Shown here piece by piece: positions 60,055-64,000 of a stretch of 64,000 nucleotides of DNA. The DNA lies in the NCBI GenBank assembly GCA_046330455.1, contig JAXLSU010000012.1, forward strand, positions 1 to 64,000, given 5' to 3'. The DNA is from CAVQXR01 sp046330455 (GTDB lineage Bacteria; Actinomycetota; Thermoleophilia; Gaiellales; Gaiellaceae). Positions within the stretch are counted from its first letter, which is position 1. Every line of letters begins with the position of its first letter. Made by a program: the position numbers and the translations under genes. The notes under the pieces are model-generated. The model was not told the origin of the DNA and made no database searches. It was given only the letters and a program-made list of their open reading frames with translations.

Positions 60055-60158
60055 TCAACCGCCGGCACCGGCCTCCAGATGTCCTTTTCGCCGAGATCGT
60101 GACAACCGCTCGACAGCCGCCCCGGAGGGCCACGTCCGCGCCGGCGGCCGGTCCGACG

Positions 60159-61406
60159 TCAGTACGACTCGGCCTCGAAGAACCAGCGGGCGATGTCGAG
60201 CTGCGGCAGCGCACGGCCGCCCATCCAGAGGCTCATGATCTTCGAGTCCCGCCAGTGCTTCTCCGCATCTCCCTCGCGCGCATACCCGTAGGCGCCCATC
60301 AGGTCGATCGCCTGGTTGGCCACCTGGGTGAGCCGGTCGGAGACGAACAGCTTCGTCACGCGGGTACGGGCGAGCATCTCCGGCGTGTCCCGGGGCCCGT
60401 AGAGGTCGGGGCGGTCGAGCATGCGCGCCTTCAGGTAGGTCTCGGCCCGGCTGACCTCGATCGAGGTGACGATGTCCGCGAGCACGGCGGCCGTGATCGT
60501 GTGCTCCTTGAGAGGCTTCCCCGCGATGATCCGGGTGTCGCACCAGGCCTTCACGAGCTCGTAGAGGTTCTTCATCACCCCGAGGCACTGCGCGGCCGTG
60601 CCGACGTTGCCCGAGACGACCATCGCCCGGGCCCGCTCGGCGTCCTTGCCGGGTCCGTGCGCCCGGAACTCGAACGGAACGCGGACGTCCTCGAACCAGA
60701 CGTCGCCGTTCGCATCGCCTGCCATTCCCGCCTTGCGGTACGGCTTGCCCTGGGTCACCCCTGCGGCCTCCGCCGGCACGAACACGATCGCCACCCCATC
60801 CTCACCCGCGGCAGGGTCGGTCGTGCAGAGGACGCAGAAGACGTCTCCGACGCCGCCGGAGTTCGTCGGCCAGAGCTTGTGCCCGCTCACGACCCACTCG
60901 TCGCCGTCGAGCCGCGCCCGCGTGCGGATGTAGCGTCCGTGCGTCCCGTCGACGTTCTCGACGTCGGAGCCGCTCGGCGGCTCGGTGAGCGCGACGCACC
61001 CCGCGTACCAGCGCTCCTGGTCGAGAAAGAGGGGCGTGAAGTGCTCCATGAGGGCGCTGTTCTCGTGCGGCGGGAAGATCGGTGACATCGCCCAGACCGA
61101 GCAGCTCGCGGCCGTCGCGAGCCCCGAGTCGGCGCGCGACATCTCCTCGAGCAGCAGGCAGGACGTGATCGCGTTGATCCCGAGCCCGCCGTAGGCCTCG
61201 GGCCAGCACGCCTGCTGGTAGCCGAGCTCGACGCACAGGCGGTGCAGGAGCCGCTTCGCGATCGTGTGCTCGGCCCAGTCCTCGTCGATCTCCTGACGCA
61301 CCGGCATCACGTCCCGTTCGGCCCAGCCGCGCACGGCCTCGACGAGATCCCACGACTCCTCGGGGATCCACTCCTTCGGGATGGAGAAGCTGTCGACGTC
61401 GGCCAT
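60159..61406 (-). CDS. Acyl-CoA dehydrogenase family protein
   Basis: A 415-aa flavoprotein. N-terminal helices include 'PVRQEIDEDWAEHTIAKRLLHRLCVELG' and 'WPEAYGGLGINAITSCLLLEEMSRADSG'; the beta domain has 'CVALTEPPSGSDVENVD' and 'VVSGHKLWPTNSGGVGDVFCVLC'; the C-terminal helices have 'AIDLMGAYGYAREGDAEKHWRDSKIMSLWMGGRALPQLDIARWF'. It should oxidise an acyl-CoA at the alpha-beta bond and pass electrons to ETF; the chain specificity and the catalytic Glu cannot be fixed with certainty. ATG 61406 is selected by fit; a longer frame upstream is an antisense overlap of the lipoprotein region. No partner beta-oxidation gene is nearby. Confidence 0.9.
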   Translation of the reverse strand: MADVDSFSIPKEWIPEESWDLVEAVRGWAERDVMPVRQEIDEDWAEHTIAKRLLHRLCVELGYQQACWPEAYGGLGINAITSCLLLEEMSRADSGLATAASCSVWAMSPIFPPHENSALMEHFTPLFLDQERWYAGCVALTEPPSGSDVENVDGTHGRYIRTRARLDGDEWVVSGHKLWPTNSGGVGDVFCVLCTTDPAAGEDGVAIVFVPAEAAGVTQGKPYRKAGMAGDANGDVWFEDVRVPFEFRAHGPGKDAERARAMVVSGNVGTAAQCLGVMKNLYELVKAWCDTRIIAGKPLKEHTITAAVLADIVTSIEVSRAETYLKARMLDRPDLYGPRDTPEMLARTRVTKLFVSDRLTQVANQAIDLMGAYGYAREGDAEKHWRDSKIMSLWMGGRALPQLDIARWFFEAESY

Positions 61407-61572
61407 GGTCGTGATCGCCCTCGGCGGTCGCACGGACACTTGCAGCACGCGCGTTCCGTCGCCTGATCTATTTCGACTACAGACTACCCACCACGCCGGG
61501 ACGGCCAGGCCTGCAGCGATCACCCGTTGGAGGGTCGCCGCCGCACGGGCCGGAGTCGATACGCGAAGCACG

Positions 61573-62364
61573 ATGCTCCGGCGCAGGCTCACCCTTCTCG
61601 CCGCGCTGCTCGCAGCGCTCGTCGCGGCCGGCTGCACGTCGCTTCCGGGCACCTCGGCCGAGGACGCCGCGGCGGCGAAGGCCGTGCTCGAGCAGGCGAA
61701 CGCCGCCATGGAGGACGCGAGATCGCTCCGCTTCAACCTGGTGATGACCGGCGAGGCGAGCGGCCAGCAGTTCTCGATGAAGATGAACGGCGGCGCCTAC
61801 CTGAAGGGCGAACGGGCCGGCGACCTGATCGTCGAGGGGGTCGTCGAGGCGCCCGGCATGCCCCGCACGAGCCTCGGGCTGATCTCCCGTCGCGGCGCCG
61901 TCTACATGAACATGGGCAACGGCTGGCAGGCGCTTCCGGGCGGGCTCGGCGCCGACGCCACCTTCCCCGGGCAGGAAACCGAGCTCGAGGCGGCCATGGC
62001 CGACTTCGACTTCACGAAGTACGTCAAGGACGTGAAGGTGGAGCGCCACACGACGTTCCTCGGCGAGCCGGTCACGAAGATCGTCGGCAAGATCGACACG
62101 CAGGCGCTCATGGGCGGCATGCTCGATCAGCTCGGCGGCCAGCTCTCCGGGTTCGGCGCCACGCCCTCGACGGCCGATCTCGCCGGTCTCGGAGACGTGC
62201 ACGCGACGCTCTACATCTCCGAGCAGACCCACCAGCTCCGCGCGGCGCACATCTCGATGTCGGTCGAGCAGGCAGGTCAGACGGTGACGATCGACCTCGA
62301 TCTGAACATCCTCGGGATCAACGAGAAGATCAAGATCCCGAAGCCGCCCGCCGTCGTCGCGTAG
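61573..62364 (+). CDS. LppX/LprG-like lipoprotein
   Basis: A 263-aa exported lipoprotein: 'MLRRRLTLLAALLAALVAAGC' gives a lipobox with the modified Cys at 21. The mature part, 'AKAVLEQANAAMEDARSLRFNLVMTGEASGQ', 'SLGLISRRGAVYMNMGNGW' and 'TLYISEQTHQLRAAHISMSV', follows the LppX/LprAFG pattern, a half-barrel that carries lipids or glycolipids across the actinobacterial envelope. ATG 61573 begins the signal peptide. It converges on the UbiB-like gene with 9 nt between stops. Confidence 0.8.
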   Translation: MLRRRLTLLAALLAALVAAGCTSLPGTSAEDAAAAKAVLEQANAAMEDARSLRFNLVMTGEASGQQFSMKMNGGAYLKGERAGDLIVEGVVEAPGMPRTSLGLISRRGAVYMNMGNGWQALPGGLGADATFPGQETELEAAMADFDFTKYVKDVKVERHTTFLGEPVTKIVGKIDTQALMGGMLDQLGGQLSGFGATPSTADLAGLGDVHATLYISEQTHQLRAAHISMSVEQAGQTVTIDLDLNILGINEKIKIPKPPAVVA

Positions 62365-62373
62365 CCGGCCCGG

Positions 62374-64000
62374 TCAGAGCCGTCCGGAGCGAACGACGCC
62401 CCAGACGAGCCACGCGCCGAGCAGTCCCGAGAAGCAGAAGCCGACGACGGAGAGCACGAGGAAGCGGTCAGAGAGAGCTCCGAGGAGCGCGGAGCCGACG
62501 ATGCCGCCGGCGGCCACGACCGCGATCACGAGCCGGTTCACGACGAGATCGAGCTTGTGCGAGAGCTCCTCGACCCCCTGGTGGCGGAACCCGATCTCGA
62601 TGTGGCCGTCCCGCAGCTCCTCGAGCACGTCCGACACCTGGTAGGGGTACTCGGCGACCACGGAGCCGAGCCGCCGCACCTCGTCGCGGGTCGCTCCCAC
62701 GATCCGTCTCGGCCTGAACCGCTCGAGCATCAGGTCTCTCGCGTACGGCCTGGCGACCTCGAAGACGTTGAAGTCCGGGTAGAGCTCCACACCCACCGCG
62801 CCGAGCGTCGCGAGCGCCTTGTCGAGGAGGACGAAACGGGACGGGAGCCGCAGGTTCATCCGGTAGACGAGCCCGAGCGCCTCCCGGAGCAGCCGCATCG
62901 GATCGATCTCCGAGAGCCGGGTCCCGTAGTACCGCTCGTACACCTCCCGCAGCTCGGCAGCGAACTCCTGCTCGCGGTCGCGCGGGTACTGCACGCCGAG
63001 ATCGGCGAGCCGGCGGGGCAGCGCGTCGACGTTCTCGCGGGCGGCGTCGATGAACAGCTTCGTCAGGTTCGTCATGTCCGCAGACGACAGCTTCCCGACC
63101 TGCCCGAAGTCGATCAGCCCGACCCGGCCGTCGGCGAGGAGGAGGACGTTCGCCGGGTGCGGATCGCCGTGGAAGAACCCGTGGCGGAAGATCATGGTCA
63201 TCCAGATCTCGGCCACCCGGTAGGCGAGCTCGCGCCGCGCTGCCATCGAGCTCTCGGCGACCGGGAGGTCTCCGAGCTGCGTGCCGTCGAGAAGCTCGAG
63301 CGTGAGCAGGCGGGCGCCGCTGTAGCTCCAGAACACCTGCGGGACGTGCACCCCCCGGTCACCGGCGAAGTTCCGACGGAAGCGCTCCGCGTTGCGCGCC
63401 TCGGAGCCGTAGTCGAGCTCTGCCCGGATCGACTGGGCGAACTCGTCCACGAGCGCGACCGGATCGACGAAACGAAGCAGCCGCTCGCGGCGGCTCCGCA
63501 GCACCCGCGCGGCCTGGTACATGAGCTCGAGGTCGGACTCGATCTGCCTCGGGGCGTTCGGTCGTTGCACCTTCACCGCGACGGCGCTGCCGTTCGGGAG
63601 CACGCCGCGGTGGACCTGCCCGATCGAGGCCGCGGCGATCGGCTCGGGATCGAGCTCGCGGAAGGCCTGCGCCACGGTCAGCCCGAGCTCGGCCTCGATC
63701 ACGCGCTCGACCTCCGAAAACGGAAACGGGCGCACCTCGTCCTGCAGCCTGCGCAGCTCGTGGACGATGTCGGGGGGCACGACGTCGGGTCGCGTCGAGA
63801 GGAGCTGCCCGAACTTCACGAACGTCGGGCCGAGCTCGTCGAGGAGCTCCCGTAACCGCTGGCCGCGGGCCGAGCCGGGCCCGGCGTCGCGCTCCTCGTC
63901 GGACAGCCGCCACGGCCGCAGATCGATCCGGCGGCGCTCGAACAGGTACCCGAAGCCGTGCCGGGCCGCAGCCTGCCCGATCTCGGACAGGCGACCGAGC
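62374..64000 (-). CDS. UbiB/ABC1-family protein kinase-like, 5' end outside the window
   Basis: At least 541 residues of an ABC1 (UbiB/COQ8) atypical kinase; the frame is open to the window end, so the N-terminus is missing. Marks in order: 'LDELGPTFVKFGQLLSTRPDVVPPD' (the KxGQ motif), 'AAASIGQVHRGVLPNG' (Ala-rich nucleotide loop), 'AVKVQRP', 'FFHGDPHPANVLLLADG' and 'GLIDFGQVG'. Two transmembrane helices close the C-terminus ('VIAVVAAGGIVGSALLGALS', 'VLSVVGFCFSGLLGAWLVWGV'). Family members affect quinone or lipid synthesis or export. Confidence 0.9.
   Translation of the reverse strand, partial: LGRLSEIGQAAARHGFGYLFERRRIDLRPWRLSDEERDAGPGSARGQRLRELLDELGPTFVKFGQLLSTRPDVVPPDIVHELRRLQDEVRPFPFSEVERVIEAELGLTVAQAFRELDPEPIAAASIGQVHRGVLPNGSAVAVKVQRPNAPRQIESDLELMYQAARVLRSRRERLLRFVDPVALVDEFAQSIRAELDYGSEARNAERFRRNFAGDRGVHVPQVFWSYSGARLLTLELLDGTQLGDLPVAESSMAARRELAYRVAEIWMTMIFRHGFFHGDPHPANVLLLADGRVGLIDFGQVGKLSSADMTNLTKLFIDAARENVDALPRRLADLGVQYPRDREQEFAAELREVYERYYGTRLSEIDPMRLLREALGLVYRMNLRLPSRFVLLDKALATLGAVGVELYPDFNVFEVARPYARDLMLERFRPRRIVGATRDEVRRLGSVVAEYPYQVSDVLEELRDGHIEIGFRHQGVEELSHKLDLVVNRLVIAVVAAGGIVGSALLGALSDRFLVLSVVGFCFSGLLGAWLVWGVVRSGRL

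Overview
The window is GC-rich chromosomal DNA from a bacterium with a Gram-positive-type division and wall (dcw) cluster, diaminopimelate-type MurE, split glycine decarboxylase and many short-leader or leaderless genes. This fits a deep-branching actinobacterium, most plausibly Thermoleophilia/Gaiellales-like; the lineage is an inference from gene content and composition. No rRNA, tRNA or CRISPR array was seen.

Layout. 1-6 kb: MFS permease; a translationally coupled ATP-grasp/ThDP-enzyme pair; a divergent GT4 glycosyltransferase; a universal stress protein. 6.4-16.4 kb: an ECF sigma factor fused to a membrane segment and a beta-propeller, a cupin, gltX and nfo (divergent, sharing one symmetric -10), a sensorless histidine kinase, a Cys-rich protein, a CaCA antiporter, rlmN, a frame-disrupted rnhA between 51-bp direct repeats, and a palindromic repeat array. 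16.5-20.7 kb: glycine cleavage operon gcvT-H-PA-PB. 20.8-28 kb: two secreted RTX-type repeat proteins, a secreted protein of unknown family and a 34-aa membrane ORF. 28-30.4 kb: REP-like palindromes, a 243-bp direct duplication and an IS110-family element whose transposase has a one-base frame break. 30.5-46.4 kb: the dcw cluster on the minus strand (mraZ, rsmH, ftsL, ftsI, murE, murF, mraY, murD, ftsW, murG, murC, murB, ftsQ, ftsZ), headed by a promoter overlaid with four MraZ-type boxes. 46.5-64 kb: PfkB kinase, EamA permease, ECF sigma/Ogt pair, two cupins, hydantoinase-type hyuA/hyuB, an AlkA-like glycosylase, a NodB lipoprotein, an SAF oxidoreductase, a lysyl oxidase-like protein, a response regulator, an acyl-CoA dehydrogenase, an LppX/LprG-like lipoprotein and a UbiB-family kinase cut by the window end.

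How the parts work together. The dcw cluster supplies UDP-MurNAc-pentapeptide and lipid II synthesis (MurB-G, MraY), the septal synthase (FtsW/FtsI) and the divisome core (FtsZ, Q, L). The gcv operon splits glycine into CO2, NH3 and a one-carbon unit. RTX proteins, NodB, lysyl oxidase-like protein and lipoprotein form an envelope/extracellular set. Nfo, Ogt and the glycosylase are DNA repair genes.

Recurring regulatory pattern. At least ten genes have a TAnnnT hexamer 6-9 nt before the start codon and no visible -35 (leaderless type), whereas mraZ, ftsZ and both RTX genes have a recognisable -35, a 17-nt spacer and a 5' leader. Three frame anomalies (rnhA, IS110 transposase, ftsW 3' end) are each explained by one base in a short G or C run, so sequencing error must be kept in mind.
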